DNA of 64,000 nt, taken from positions 2,046,001 through 2,110,000 of the forward strand of contig NZ_JAGXTP010000001.1 in the NCBI RefSeq assembly GCF_018334155.1. The letters are read 5' to 3'. A program made the position numbers and the translations under genes. Source of the stretch: Devosia litorisediminis. GTDB lineage: Bacteria; Pseudomonadota; Alphaproteobacteria; Rhizobiales; Devosiaceae. Each line of letters opens with the position of its first letter. Positions within the stretch are counted from its first letter, which is position 1. Below are positions 27,578 to 36,655 of the stretch, in pieces. The notes beneath the pieces were generated by a model. The model worked only from the letters and a program-made list of their open reading frames with translations, made no database searches and was not told the origin of the DNA.

Positions 27578-28680
27578 CAGGCCCCGCCGGCAATCGCGGA
27601 GCGCGGCATGTCCGAGAATATCTCGGCTACGCCATTGCGGATGATGACAATCTCTTCAAGACGCAGACCGAAGCGGCCCTGCAGGTAGATGCCCGGCTCG
27701 ATGGAGAACACCATGCCCTCTTCGAGGATAGTCTCGGACGTGGCAGTGATATAGGGCGTTTCGTGGATATCGATGCCCAGACCGTGGCCGGTACGGTGCA
27801 TGAAATTGGGACCATAGCCCGCCTCGGTAATGACGTCACGGGCGGCCTTGTCGACGGCGCTGGCCGGTGCGCCGGGCCTGGCTGCCGCCAGGGCGGCATC
27901 GACAGCGCGATCAAGGATGGCGTGGATATCGGCAAAGCCTTCGGGGGCGGTGCCGAGATAGCCAACGCGGGTCATGTCGCTGGGGTAGCCCTGGATGCGG
28001 CCGCCGGTATCGATCAGCACGGCATCATTGGGCTTGAGTTCGGTGGCGCCGGTGTGGTGATGGGGAAATGCGCCATTGGGACCAAAGCAGACGCTGGTGA
28101 ATTCGGGCGTAGCGCCATTGGCCTTGTAGAATTCGCGGATGATGGTGGCTACTTCGCGCTCGGTGATGCCGGGGCGCAGCGCGGCAAAGCCGGCGGCCAT
28201 GGCGGCGTCATTGAGCACGGCGCTGGCCTTGATGGCAGCGTATTCGGCATCATCCTTGCGGGAGCGCAGATAGCCTACGGTATCGCCAGTAAAGCGGCGG
28301 GTTGCGCCGGGCAGCGCATCGAGCACCAGCAGGGCAAAGTCGGTGCGCATGGTTTCGTCGAGCACGATGGAGGGTGCAGTGCGGTCGATGCCGGTGGCGG
28401 TCAGGAGTTCTTCAAGCGCAGCGTCGGGGCCGGTGTCGTCTGACCAGGGGAAGAAGGGCAGATCGGTGTGCTGGCGCGAACTGTCCACATTGAGCTTGGG
28501 CATCAGGAAACCGGCAAAGCTGGCCGAAACCAGCAGCATGACGGGGCGCTCATCGCCATGGGGGGCGAGATCGGCCAGATAGATCATGTGACTGGATGGG
28601 CCGATGACCACCAGATCGGTCCGGGTGGCGGCCATGCGGGCGCGCAGATTGGCGAGACGGGTGGTCAATGTGGCGTTCAT
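27577..28680 (-). CDS. M24-family metallopeptidase (Xaa-Pro aminopeptidase type)
   Basis: 367 residues, creatinase/prolidase fold. The five expected metal ligands are visible: Asp in VLIDTGGRI, Asp in PSDMTR, His in RTGHGLGIDIHE, Glu in VFSIEPGIYL and Glu in LRLEEIVII. The N-terminal non-catalytic domain spans about residues 1-130. Cytoplasmic, no signal peptide. It lies downstream of a family-5 binding protein and beside dipeptide-transporter genes, consistent with hydrolysing imported proline-containing peptides. Creatinase-like activity is a less likely alternative. Confidence 0.93.
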   Translation of the reverse strand: MNATLTTRLANLRARMAATRTDLVVIGPSSHMIYLADLAPHGDERPVMLLVSASFAGFLMPKLNVDSSRQHTDLPFFPWSDDTGPDAALEELLTATGIDRTAPSIVLDETMRTDFALLVLDALPGATRRFTGDTVGYLRSRKDDAEYAAIKASAVLNDAAMAAGFAALRPGITEREVATIIREFYKANGATPEFTSVCFGPNGAFPHHHTGATELKPNDAVLIDTGGRIQGYPSDMTRVGYLGTAPEGFADIHAILDRAVDAALAAARPGAPASAVDKAARDVITEAGYGPNFMHRTGHGLGIDIHETPYITATSETILEEGMVFSIEPGIYLQGRFGLRLEEIVIIRNGVAEIFSDMPRSAIAGGA

Positions 28681-28740
28681 GATGGGCTCGGTTCTGGTGG
28701 TGATCTAAGGGCAGAATAGGGGAAGCTCAGGGCTCTCAGT

Positions 28741-28838
28741 GCCCCCTCCTGGCCTCACCCAACAAGGGGGAGGTACTGGCCGGTGGGTGGGCGCTGTATT
28801 GCCGCCCCACGTGCGACGCCTCCCCCATTGGGAGAGGC
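28741..28838. repeat. Composite pair of REP-like inverted repeats
   Basis: CCCCTCCTGGCCTCACCC followed by AACAAGGGGGAGG (28743-28773) and, 44 bases on, GCCTCCCCCATTGGGAGAGGC (28818-28838). The same two-part layout occurs at 43954-44050. It lies in the gap between the binding-protein and peptidase genes, which are co-oriented. Confidence 0.65.
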
Positions 28839-28870
28839 CGGTGGGTGCGGTCGTAGCGGCCTGAGAGGTC

Positions 28871-28928
28871 GGAGCCGCGCCAAGGTCAGTAGGCGCGGCT
28901 CCGGGTGGCGGTGTCTTGGGCCACCGCC
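28871..28928 (-). terminator. Tandem stem-loops behind the minus-strand binding-protein gene
   Basis: Reading from the binding-protein stop, the transcript first meets GGCGGTG/CACCGCC (28907-28928). It then meets a perfect 11-base stem, GGAGCCGCGCC/GGCGCGGCTCC, around a 10-base loop (28871-28902). Neither has a T-run. A role in 3'-end protection or attenuation before the peptidase gene is likely. Confidence 0.6.
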
Positions 28929-28935
28929 ATTTGGC

Positions 28936-30519
28936 CTACTTCGTCACAAGACGGTAGTAGACGAAGTCGGAGGTAGCGCCGTTGACATAGCCTTCGACAT
29001 TGTTGGCCATGGCAATGGTCAGCGCGGCCTGGAACATGATGACGATTGGCGAGTCTTCCTGAGCCTGCTTCTGGATGTCCATGTACATCTGGTTGCGCTT
29101 GGCCTGATCGGGCTCGGCCAGGGCAGCAGTGACGGCCTTGTTCAGCTCATCAGGCACAGCCCAGGCATTCCGCCATGTGGTGGTGGCGGTGTAGTTGTCA
29201 TCGGAGTTGTCCGAATTGTAGGCGAACGCCTTGGCGTTGGAGTGCGGGTCCATGAAGTCAGGGCCCCAGTACAGCAGCATGCCCTGATGGGTACGCTCGC
29301 GGTACTTGGTGATGACCTGGGCACCGGTGCCGGGTAGGATGTCGAAATTGATGCCCGCTTCGGCAAAAGTTGCCTGCAGCGACTGCGCCATATCGGTGAA
29401 CGGGGTCGCGTTGATCACGTCCAGGGTCACGTCGATGGGGGTTTGCACACCCGCGTCAGCCAGGATCTGCTTGGCCTTTTCGACGTCGTAGGTGTATGGC
29501 GTTTCGTCATAGGAGCCGGGGAAACCCTTTGGCCAGAAGGCCTGATGAACTTCCATCTGACCCTTGAGGAACGACTGGGTCATGCCGTCGTAATCGACGA
29601 GGTAACGGGCAGCTTCCCAGACGGCTGGCGGGGTCAGCGACTCTTCCTTCTGGTTGAACGAAAGGAAGTGCACGGCGGCCTGCGGATAGGTCTCGACCTT
29701 GATGGCGTCGGTGGAGAGGCCCGAAATCTGGTCCGGCGTCAGGTTCTTGGCAATGTCGACATCGCCCGAGGTGAGCAGCAGCTGCTGGGTTGCGGCTTCG
29801 GCGACATGGCGGATGATCACGGACTTCATGGCGGGGGCGCCACGGAAGTAGTTTTCATTGGCAGTCAGGCGCACGATTTCCGCAGGACGGTAATCGGACA
29901 TCACAAAGGGGCCCGAGCCAGCCGAATGGGTGTTGAGCCATGCATTGCCCATATCGCCATCGGTCTCATTGGCCATGACCAGGACTTCGTCGACGATGGA
30001 TGCGGGGCGCGAAGCCAGCACGTTGAGCACGAAGGCCGACGAGAAATCGCCCTCATATTTCACGGTGATGGTGTTGCCGTCGATGGTGACCATGCTGTCG
30101 ATATTGTCCGCGGTCCAGCCGAGCTGGGCCAGAATGAAGGCCGGGGTCAGGTTCAGCTTGATCACGCGGCTGAACGAGAAGGCCACGTCTTCGGGGCGCA
30201 CGGGATTGCCTGAGGCAAACTTGGCGTCGCGCAGGGTGAAAGTGATGGTCTTGGCAGCGTCATCAGCGGTCCACTCGGTAGCCAGACCGGGTGCCAGCAC
30301 CGTGGTGTCTTCGGCTTCATAGCCCACCAGACGGTCATAGACGTTGGTATTGAGCTCGCCCGAGGTGAACTCATAGGCCTGTGCGGGATCCAGAGCGACG
30401 ATGTCATCGATGTTCTGGGCGACGACCAGGGCGTCGGCAGGGGTGGCGGCAATAGCGGCGACACTGCTCAAGGGCAGAGCCAACGCCGTCGCCAGCAAGG
30501 CAGCACGGAAGAGTTTCAT
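28936..30519 (-). CDS. ABC transporter substrate-binding protein, family 5 (dipeptide/oligopeptide)
   Basis: 527 residues with a Sec signal peptide (MKLFRAALLATALALPLSSV, cleavage near residue 24). The SBP_bac_5 core includes AQAYEFTSGELNTNVYDRLV near the mature N-terminus and SGNPVRPEDVAFSFSRVI. ATG at 30519 follows AGGAGAAAAG. It is transcribed after the XRE-cupin regulator and diverges from the matching permease/ATPase operon at 31381-34926, whose binding component it must be. The M24 peptidase downstream points to peptides as ligands. Confidence 0.93.
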   Translation of the reverse strand: MKLFRAALLATALALPLSSVAAIAATPADALVVAQNIDDIVALDPAQAYEFTSGELNTNVYDRLVGYEAEDTTVLAPGLATEWTADDAAKTITFTLRDAKFASGNPVRPEDVAFSFSRVIKLNLTPAFILAQLGWTADNIDSMVTIDGNTITVKYEGDFSSAFVLNVLASRPASIVDEVLVMANETDGDMGNAWLNTHSAGSGPFVMSDYRPAEIVRLTANENYFRGAPAMKSVIIRHVAEAATQQLLLTSGDVDIAKNLTPDQISGLSTDAIKVETYPQAAVHFLSFNQKEESLTPPAVWEAARYLVDYDGMTQSFLKGQMEVHQAFWPKGFPGSYDETPYTYDVEKAKQILADAGVQTPIDVTLDVINATPFTDMAQSLQATFAEAGINFDILPGTGAQVITKYRERTHQGMLLYWGPDFMDPHSNAKAFAYNSDNSDDNYTATTTWRNAWAVPDELNKAVTAALAEPDQAKRNQMYMDIQKQAQEDSPIVIMFQAALTIAMANNVEGYVNGATSDFVYYRLVTK

Positions 30520-30587
30520 CAGCTTTTCTCCTGTTGGCGGAGCCTTGAATTGAACTGCGGGCGGACCCGCAGGAGCCTTCAAAACCC

Positions 30588-31250
30588 CTATTTGACGATC
30601 TTTTTCTTCTTCACCGGCTTGATGCCGGGTTTTGCAACCGCCTCGAGCTGCCGCGAGGGCTTGGCCGAGGAACGGAAGAGAGCCAACGTGCCTGTCCAGA
30701 GCAGGCGCGCGGGTGTTTCGGTGTGATTGGACCAGGAATGGGGTCGGTTGCCGCGAAAGTGCAGGCTGTCGCCGGCATTCATGATCATCTCGTCGCCATC
30801 GAGGCGCTGGGTGATGGCGCCTTCAAGCACGTAGAGGATTTCCTCCCCCTCATGCGCGACCGTCTCGGACTGGTAGCCCGGCGGCACGATCATGATGAAG
30901 CTCGAGAGCGTATTGCCGGGGAAGTCGGTGCCCAGTCGCTCATAGACGATGGAGGAACCATCGAGCGAAAAGCGGTTGCGTTCGCCGGCGCGGGTCAGCG
31001 CCGTCTTGGCCGTGGGGGCGGAAACAAAATAGTCGATACCGACACCCAGGGCCCGGGCAATCTGCGCCAGTGTACCCAGCGAAGGGGTGGCGTGGTCGCG
31101 CTCGACCTGGCTGAGATAGCCAACCGAAACATCGGCCGACTTGCCTAGCGCTTCAAGCGTCATATGCTGCTGGCGGCGACGGGCACGGATGAGCGCACCC
31201 ACTTTGGGATGTCCCTCACTCTCGGTTCTGTCCTCGGCTGCATTGGTCAT
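30588..31250 (-). CDS. XRE-family regulator with cupin sensor domain
   Basis: 220 residues. The helix-turn-helix at about residues 18-72 reads MTLEALGKSADVSVGYLSQV with ERDHATPSLGTLAQIARAL. The C-terminal cupin (about residues 115-190) contains VAHEGEEILYVLEGAITQRL and NAGDSLHFRGNRPHSW, the two cupin motifs. This architecture is known from PuuR-like and amino-acid/peptide-responsive repressors. First gene of the minus-strand operon and divergent from the dipeptide permease operon, so it probably controls both. A lysine-rich tail (KKKKIVK) ends the protein. Confidence 0.92.
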   Translation of the reverse strand: MTNAAEDRTESEGHPKVGALIRARRRQQHMTLEALGKSADVSVGYLSQVERDHATPSLGTLAQIARALGVGIDYFVSAPTAKTALTRAGERNRFSLDGSSIVYERLGTDFPGNTLSSFIMIVPPGYQSETVAHEGEEILYVLEGAITQRLDGDEMIMNAGDSLHFRGNRPHSWSNHTETPARLLWTGTLALFRSSAKPSRQLEAVAKPGIKPVKKKKIVK

Positions 31251-31380
31251 CAGTCCACCAAAATTTTTTTGATATAAGCAAAGTTTTCTGTATGGTGAAA
31301 GCGAAATGTGAAGGTGTTCACGATCTGCAGAAGATTCATTCTGCGGGCGTAACGCCTTGTTTTCTCAAGAGGATGTTCGC
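31251..31380. promoter_or_regulatory. Divergent control region of the dipeptide-transport locus
   Basis: 130 bases between the XRE-cupin gene and the first permease. The region 31258-31310 is AT-rich with a run of seven T, in contrast to its surroundings. A promoter on each strand is expected here; I cannot place the hexamers with confidence. Confidence 0.4.
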
Positions 31381-32454
31381 TTGAGTCTGGATCCGCAAAT
31401 CACCATGGCAGAGGGTAGCGCATTTGCGACCCGCCGTCGCTGGGGCCGTCGCCTGGTCGCCATTGGCGGCTTTATCGCGACGGTTTTCCTCACCTTTCTG
31501 GGCCTGCTGGCCATCACCTTCTTTATCGGCCGGGTGATCCCGATCGATCCGGTGCTGGCGGTGGTGGGCGACCGGGCGAGCAATGAGGTCTATGCCGCGG
31601 CGCGTACGGCCATGGGGCTGGACCAGCCGCTGGTGATTCAGTTCTTCCACTATGTGGTCAACGTGTTCTCGGGCGATCTGGGCCAGTCGGTCAGCACCGG
31701 GCGCAGCGTGGTCGAGGATCTGAGCCGTTTCTTCCCGGCAACGCTGGAAATGGCCACCATCGGCATCATGATCGGCGTGCTGGTTGGTGTGCCGCTGGGC
31801 GTTATCGCGGCGAGCCGTCAGGGCTCGATCATCGACCAGATCATTCGCGTGGTGGGCCTGCTGGGCTATTCCATGCCCGCCTTCTGGCTGGGGCTGGTGG
31901 GCCTCGCGTTGTTTTATGCGCGACTGCGCTGGGTTGGCGGGCCGGGCCGGCTCGACATTTTCTATGACGGACTGGTCAGCCCGGTAACCGGCCTGTTGCT
32001 GGTGGACAGCCTGCTGGCTGGCGAGATCGATATCTTCTGGAACGCCATTACCCATCTGATCCTGCCCGCATCGGTGCTGGGCTTTTTCAGCCTGGCCTAT
32101 ATTGCCCGCATGACGCGCAGCTTCATGCTGGATCAGCTCAGCCAGGAATTTGTGACCACCGCACGGGTCAAGGGTGTGCCTGAGCGCGTGGTGATCTGGC
32201 GCCATGCGTTCAATCCGATCCGCGTGCCGCTGATTACCGTGATCGGGCTGAGCTATGCCGGGCTGCTGGAAGGCTCAGTGATGATCGAGACCGTGTTCTC
32301 CTGGCCGGGGATCGGCAATTACCTGACCACGGCGCTGCTCAATGCCGACATGAATGCCGTGCTCGGCTCGACGCTGGTGATCGGCGCGGTGTTCATCTTC
32401 ATCAACAAGATTTCGGACGTGCTGTATCGCGTCCTCGACCCGAGGGCCCGCTGA
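31381..32454 (+). CDS. Dipeptide ABC transporter permease, DppB type
   Basis: 357 residues from TTG at 31381, chosen for AGAGG at 31368-31372; ATG at 31405 is an alternative. Six membrane spans are predicted. Family features: FIGRVIPIDPVLAVVGDRAS in the first periplasmic loop, ATLEMATIGIMIGVLVGVPLG and the terminal SWPGIGNYLTTALLNADM. First gene of the permease-permease-ATPase-ATPase-GAF operon, divergent from the regulator and binding-protein genes. Confidence 0.94.
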   Translation: MSLDPQITMAEGSAFATRRRWGRRLVAIGGFIATVFLTFLGLLAITFFIGRVIPIDPVLAVVGDRASNEVYAAARTAMGLDQPLVIQFFHYVVNVFSGDLGQSVSTGRSVVEDLSRFFPATLEMATIGIMIGVLVGVPLGVIAASRQGSIIDQIIRVVGLLGYSMPAFWLGLVGLALFYARLRWVGGPGRLDIFYDGLVSPVTGLLLVDSLLAGEIDIFWNAITHLILPASVLGFFSLAYIARMTRSFMLDQLSQEFVTTARVKGVPERVVIWRHAFNPIRVPLITVIGLSYAGLLEGSVMIETVFSWPGIGNYLTTALLNADMNAVLGSTLVIGAVFIFINKISDVLYRVLDPRAR

Positions 32455-33353
32455 TGACCACCAGAGACTGGCTGCTCGAAGACTCCCCGACCTCGCGGCT
32501 GCAGGCCAATGCGGGACGGGCCTATCGGGTGTTTACCGCGCTGCTGCGCAATCCGCTGTCGGTGCTGGGCGGGATCATCATCCTGGTGCTGATCTTCACA
32601 GCAATCTTTGCACCGTGGCTGGCGCCCTATTCTGCCATTGGGCAGGATCTGGGAAACCGGCTGCAGCCCCCCTCCTCCGTGCATCTGATGGGTACCGATG
32701 AGCTGGGTCGCGATATCTTTTCACGGGTGATCTGGGGTAGCCAGATCACCCTGACAATCGTCGGACTGGTGGCGCTGATCTCGGCGCCGCTGGGGCTGCT
32801 GGTGGGTGCAGTGGCGGGCTATTTCGGCGGCTGGACCGACCGGCTGCTGATGGGGTTCACCGATATCTTCTTGTCGATGCCCAAGCTGATCCTGGCGCTG
32901 GCCTTTGTGGCAGCGCTTGGACCGGGCATCAACAATGCCATTATCGCCATCGCCATTACCGCGTGGCCTGCCTATGCGCGTATCGCCCGGGCTGAGACAC
33001 TGACCATCCGCAATTCGGAATTCATCGCAGCGGTGCAGTTGCAGGGCGCCTCACCCATGCGGGTGATCGTGCAGCATGTGCTGCCGTTGTGCACGAGCTC
33101 GATGATCATCCGGGTGACGCTGGACATGGCCGGGGTGATTTTGACTGCTGCCGGGCTTGGGTTTATCGGGCTGGGCGCACAGCCACCGCTGCCCGAATGG
33201 GGCGCGATGATCTCGCGCGGGCGCACCTTCATTCTCGATCAGTGGTGGGTAGCGACCATGCCGGGCTTTGCCATCATCATTGTCAGCCTGGGCTTCTGCT
33301 TCCTCGGCGACGGGTTGCGTGACGTGCTCGACCCCAAGAATGAGGGCAAGTGA
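32454..33353 (+). CDS. Dipeptide ABC transporter permease, DppC type
   Basis: 299 residues with six membrane spans. The signature LMGTDELGRDIFSRVIWGSQ follows the first span, and AVQLQGASPMRVIVQHVLP is the EAA-type docking loop near residue 190. The start shares its A with the previous stop (TGATG) and the stop is shared the same way with the next gene, indicating tight coupling. Confidence 0.95.
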   Translation: MTTRDWLLEDSPTSRLQANAGRAYRVFTALLRNPLSVLGGIIILVLIFTAIFAPWLAPYSAIGQDLGNRLQPPSSVHLMGTDELGRDIFSRVIWGSQITLTIVGLVALISAPLGLLVGAVAGYFGGWTDRLLMGFTDIFLSMPKLILALAFVAALGPGINNAIIAIAITAWPAYARIARAETLTIRNSEFIAAVQLQGASPMRVIVQHVLPLCTSSMIIRVTLDMAGVILTAAGLGFIGLGAQPPLPEWGAMISRGRTFILDQWWVATMPGFAIIIVSLGFCFLGDGLRDVLDPKNEGK

Positions 33354-34186
33354 TGGCGCCGATGCTGAGCGTTGAAAACCTGCGGGTAAGCTTTCCCACC
33401 CATCGCGGCCGGGTCGAAGTGGTCAAGGGCATTTCGTTTGAGCTGGGCCGCGAGCGGCTGGGCATTGTGGGCGAAAGCGGCTCGGGCAAGTCGATGACCG
33501 GGCGCGCAATCCTCAAACTGATCCGCAAGCCGGGGCTGGTGACGGCCGACCGACTGGAATTTGACGGGATCGACATTCGCGCCCAGAGCGAAAAGCAGAT
33601 GCGGTCCGTACGCGGCGCGCGCATTTCGATGGTGATGCAGGACCCAAAGTTCTCGCTGAACCCGGTGATGACGGTGGGCGAGCAGATCGCCGAAGCGTTG
33701 GTGACGCATGAGAAACTGAGCCGGCGCGAAGTCGATGAGCGCATTCTGGCCATGCTCGAGGCGGTGCGGATCAATGATCCCAAGCGCGTGGCGGGGCTGT
33801 ATCCGCATGAGGTTTCGGGCGGCATGGGGCAGCGGGTGATGATCGCCATGATGCTGATCCCTGAGCCCGAACTGCTGATTGCCGATGAGCCGACCTCGGC
33901 GCTCGATGTGAGTGTTCAGGCGCAGGTGCTTGATATCATTGACGACCTTGTGACGCGTAAGGGGATGGGCCTGATCCTGATCAGTCATGACCTCAATCTG
34001 GTCAGCCGCTATTGCGACCGCATTCTGGTGATGAATGCGGGCACGGTCGTGGAGGAATGTGCGGCCGGGCAGCTCGATCAGGCGCAGCATCCCTATACCC
34101 GCGGCCTGCTGGCAGCGATGCCGACAATCAATGAGAACCGCGACGAGCTACCGGTGCTCGACCGCAGCCAATGGGCGGGCACATGA
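33353..34186 (+). CDS. Dipeptide ABC transporter ATP-binding protein, DppD type
   Basis: 277 residues, shorter than usual DppD because the C-terminal cysteine-containing extension is missing. Walker [11 protein letters not shown]-loop MVMQDPKFSLNP, signature VSGGMGQRVMIAMML, Walker [14 protein letters not shown] and switch ILISHDLNLV are intact. ATG overlaps the previous stop by one base; the end overlaps the next ATPase by four. Confidence 0.94.
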   Translation: MAPMLSVENLRVSFPTHRGRVEVVKGISFELGRERLGIVGESGSGKSMTGRAILKLIRKPGLVTADRLEFDGIDIRAQSEKQMRSVRGARISMVMQDPKFSLNPVMTVGEQIAEALVTHEKLSRREVDERILAMLEAVRINDPKRVAGLYPHEVSGGMGQRVMIAMMLIPEPELLIADEPTSALDVSVQAQVLDIIDDLVTRKGMGLILISHDLNLVSRYCDRILVMNAGTVVEECAAGQLDQAQHPYTRGLLAAMPTINENRDELPVLDRSQWAGT

Positions 34187-34926
34187 GCGCGATCAGACTG
34201 GACAATCTGGATATTTCCTATGGCGACACCAAGGTGGTGCATGGGGTGAGCCTGGACATTGCCGAGGGCGAGAGCTTCGCGCTGGTGGGTGAGAGCGGCT
34301 CGGGCAAGTCGACCATTTTGCGGGCTATTGCCGGGCTGGCACCCGAGTGGACCGGCCAGATCGAGGTGCTGGGTGCCCCGCGCAGCCACGGCGTGGATCG
34401 CACTGTGGCGCGGCAGGTGCAGATGGTGTTTCAGGACCCCTATGGCTCGCTGCATCCGCGCAAGACCATTGACGCCACGCTGAGCGAGCCACTGACCATT
34501 CACGGCATTGGCGATCGCGATGCGCGGGTGGAACAGATGCTGACCCAGGTGGGGCTGGACCGGCGCTTCCGGTTCCGCTTTCCGCACCAGCTCTCGGGCG
34601 GGCAGCGGCAGCGCGTGGCGATTGCCCGGGCGCTGATGCTGGAGCCCAAGGTGCTGCTGCTGGACGAGCCCACCTCGGCGCTGGATGTGTCCGTACAGGC
34701 AGAAATTCTCAACCTGCTCAAGCGATTGCGGGCCGAACAGGGCCTGACCTATCTGGTGGTGACTCATAATCTGCCGGTGGTGAGTTTTCTGTGCGACCGC
34801 CTGGCGGTGATGCGGCATGGCCGGATCGTCGAGGTGGCCGATGTGGCCCAGCTCAAGCACGGCGCGCTGGTGGAGCCCTATTCGCAGGAATTGCTGGCGG
34901 CGACAGAGGGGCGCGTGACCGCCTGA
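34183..34926 (+). CDS. Dipeptide ABC transporter ATP-binding protein, DppF type
   Basis: 247 residues. Walker [11 protein letters not shown]-loop VFQDPYGSLHPR, signature LSGGQRQRVAIARAL, Walker B LLLDEPTSALDVSVQ and switch LVVTHNLPVV (Asn replaces the more usual Asp after His). Like its partner it lacks the long C-terminal extension of typical DppF proteins. ATGA overlap with the gene before it; a GAF protein follows 76 bases later. Confidence 0.93.
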   Translation: MSAIRLDNLDISYGDTKVVHGVSLDIAEGESFALVGESGSGKSTILRAIAGLAPEWTGQIEVLGAPRSHGVDRTVARQVQMVFQDPYGSLHPRKTIDATLSEPLTIHGIGDRDARVEQMLTQVGLDRRFRFRFPHQLSGGQRQRVAIARALMLEPKVLLLDEPTSALDVSVQAEILNLLKRLRAEQGLTYLVVTHNLPVVSFLCDRLAVMRHGRIVEVADVAQLKHGALVEPYSQELLAATEGRVTA

Positions 34927-35002
34927 CGACACTCGCCTCCCCCGCCCCCAGCAATATGCGCGACGTGCGGGGCACGAATTTTACGACCCAAGGACGATAT
35001 TG

Positions 35003-35494
35003 ATGACTGACTTTTCTGCTGCCATTGCCACGTTTGATGCGGCGATTTCCGAAGCCAAGGGCGCCGAGGCTGCGTTCAAGGCCCTGCAGACGCTGACCGA
35101 GGCCACTGTGGGCACCAAGCTGTTCACCTTCATGACCGTGGACATGACCGCCGAGCTGGCGCGTCGTGCCTATACCAGCGATCCGACGAACTATCCCGGC
35201 TCCGGCACCAAGCCTATCCGTTATGACAGCTGGTTCGACATCGTGCACAAGCAGCGGCAGTATTTCGTCGCCAATACCATTGCCGACATCGCCAAGGTAT
35301 TCCCCGACTACGAGCTGATCGACTCGCTGGGCTGCCAGAGCGTGGTCAATATGCCAGTCGTGATCGGCGGCGAGCTGATTGGCACGGTCAACATGTTGCA
35401 CGAAGACGGCTATTACACCCCTGAGCGCGTACAGCTGATCCGCGACGTGCTGGCCGTGCCCGCCAAGCTGGCAGCACTGGTCGCTGCCCGGTAG
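35003..35494 (+). CDS. Stand-alone GAF-domain protein
   Basis: 163 residues, essentially one GAF domain (about residues 30-155), cytoplasmic. Central features: GTKLFTFMTVDM, RAYTSDP, GTKPIRYDSWF, LGCQSVVNMPVVIGGELIGT. A second protein of exactly the same length and pattern is encoded at 50041-50532, also beside a peptide-transporter operon. GAF domains bind small ligands or nucleotides; the ligand here is unknown. It follows the dipeptide ATPase by 76 bases and ends in a terminator, so it is probably the operon's last gene. Confidence 0.88.
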   Translation: MTDFSAAIATFDAAISEAKGAEAAFKALQTLTEATVGTKLFTFMTVDMTAELARRAYTSDPTNYPGSGTKPIRYDSWFDIVHKQRQYFVANTIADIAKVFPDYELIDSLGCQSVVNMPVVIGGELIGTVNMLHEDGYYTPERVQLIRDVLAVPAKLAALVAAR

Positions 35495-35518
35495 GTCTTG
35501 CTGCGGCTGGAATGAACA

Positions 35519-35551
35519 AGCCCGCGGCACATGCTGCGGGCTGTTTTGTTT
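35519..35551 (+). terminator. Rho-independent terminator after GAF gene
   Basis: AGCCCGC and GCGGGCT arms around a 10-base loop, followed by TGTTTTGTTT. It closes the dipeptide-transport operon just before the convergent hydrolase gene. Confidence 0.85.
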
Positions 35552-35561
35552 GTGCTCGGCT

Positions 35562-36518
35562 CTACAGCAAAGATGCCTTGACTTCCTGCCGCTCCAGCCA
35601 GTTCAGTATGGTCTGGTTGGTTTCCTGCGGCTTTTCCTGCTGGATCCAATGGCCGCAATCGAGATTGACGACCTCCACATTGGGCACGAAGTCCGACAAG
35701 TTTTCCGACTTCGCGACCGGATCCTGATCGCCATAGATCATCAGCGCGGGTTGCTGGATGATCGGGTTCGCATCGGCCAAGAGGTGCCAGTTGCGATCAA
35801 GGTTTCGGTACCAGTTGATACTGCCCGTGAACCCCGATGCTTCGAAGGCGGACACAAACACAGCCAGTTCGCTATCGCTCATGACCGGTTCGCCGGAGGG
35901 CGTTTCCTGTCGGGCGAGATTGATCATCATCATGCCGGGTTCTAGCGCCATGGGCGGCTGGTTCTTGCGGTAGAGATTGCGCAGGAACCGGGAAGTGTTC
36001 TGGTCGAGTACGGCGTCGGCAACGCCCGGCTGCCGGTTGAAATGAACGAAATAGAAATCGCCGCCAAGGATGGTTTCCATCATCTCGACCCAGGGCTTTT
36101 CCCAACGTTCCTGATAGGGGACGCTGAGGTTTATCAACCGCTTCACTCGGCCCGGATGCAACAAGGCTAGCCCCCAGACGACCATTGAACCCCAGTCATG
36201 ACCGACAAAGGTGGCATCCTGATATCGGTAGTGATCGAGAAGCCCGACGAGATCACCGGTTAGGTGTTCGATGTCATAGTCGGTGACGGCGCCTGGACGC
36301 GATGAGTTGCCGTAGCCGCGCTGATTGGGGACGATGACATGGTAGCCAGCCGCGACGAGGGCGGGCACCTGATGCCGCCAGGAAAATGCATGCTCTGGCC
36401 AGCCGTGACACAGCACTATCGGTCGGCCCGCATTTTCGCGCCCTGCTTCAAAGACTTCGAGCTCAACACCGTTGACTGAAATCAGGGTGGGCGTGGGGAA
36501 CTGGCTCTGACTAATCAT
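35562..36518 (-). CDS. Alpha/beta hydrolase, epoxide-hydrolase-like
   Basis: 318 residues, alpha/beta-hydrolase fold. HGWPEHAFSW carries the HGxP oxyanion motif. The nucleophile elbow is GHDWGS with an aspartate nucleophile, the hallmark of epoxide hydrolases and haloalkane dehalogenases rather than esterases. The charge relay is completed by YGDQDPV and the catalytic His in DCGHWIQQEKP. The HGxP motif and a tyrosine-bearing lid favour epoxide hydrolase. Single gene, divergent from a WYL-type regulator whose candidate operator lies in the 180-base gap. Confidence 0.9.
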   Translation of the reverse strand: MISQSQFPTPTLISVNGVELEVFEAGRENAGRPIVLCHGWPEHAFSWRHQVPALVAAGYHVIVPNQRGYGNSSRPGAVTDYDIEHLTGDLVGLLDHYRYQDATFVGHDWGSMVVWGLALLHPGRVKRLINLSVPYQERWEKPWVEMMETILGGDFYFVHFNRQPGVADAVLDQNTSRFLRNLYRKNQPPMALEPGMMMINLARQETPSGEPVMSDSELAVFVSAFEASGFTGSINWYRNLDRNWHLLADANPIIQQPALMIYGDQDPVAKSENLSDFVPNVEVVNLDCGHWIQQEKPQETNQTILNWLERQEVKASLL

Positions 36519-36655
36519 TGTGCGCCTCCCTTCCCATTGCGGGATTGGTCAGAGGTCGCGTTGTGCCTGAGATGATGCCTGCTGCAGAGGGCTATGGATG
36601 TGCGCTGCAATTTCGAAATCTCCTTGCTGAGGTTTACAGCGCCTGCCTAAAATCC

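Noticed and set aside
27562..28443. Plus-strand open frame of 293 codons
   Set aside because: Antisense to the M24 peptidase, whose five metal ligands are intact on the other strand.
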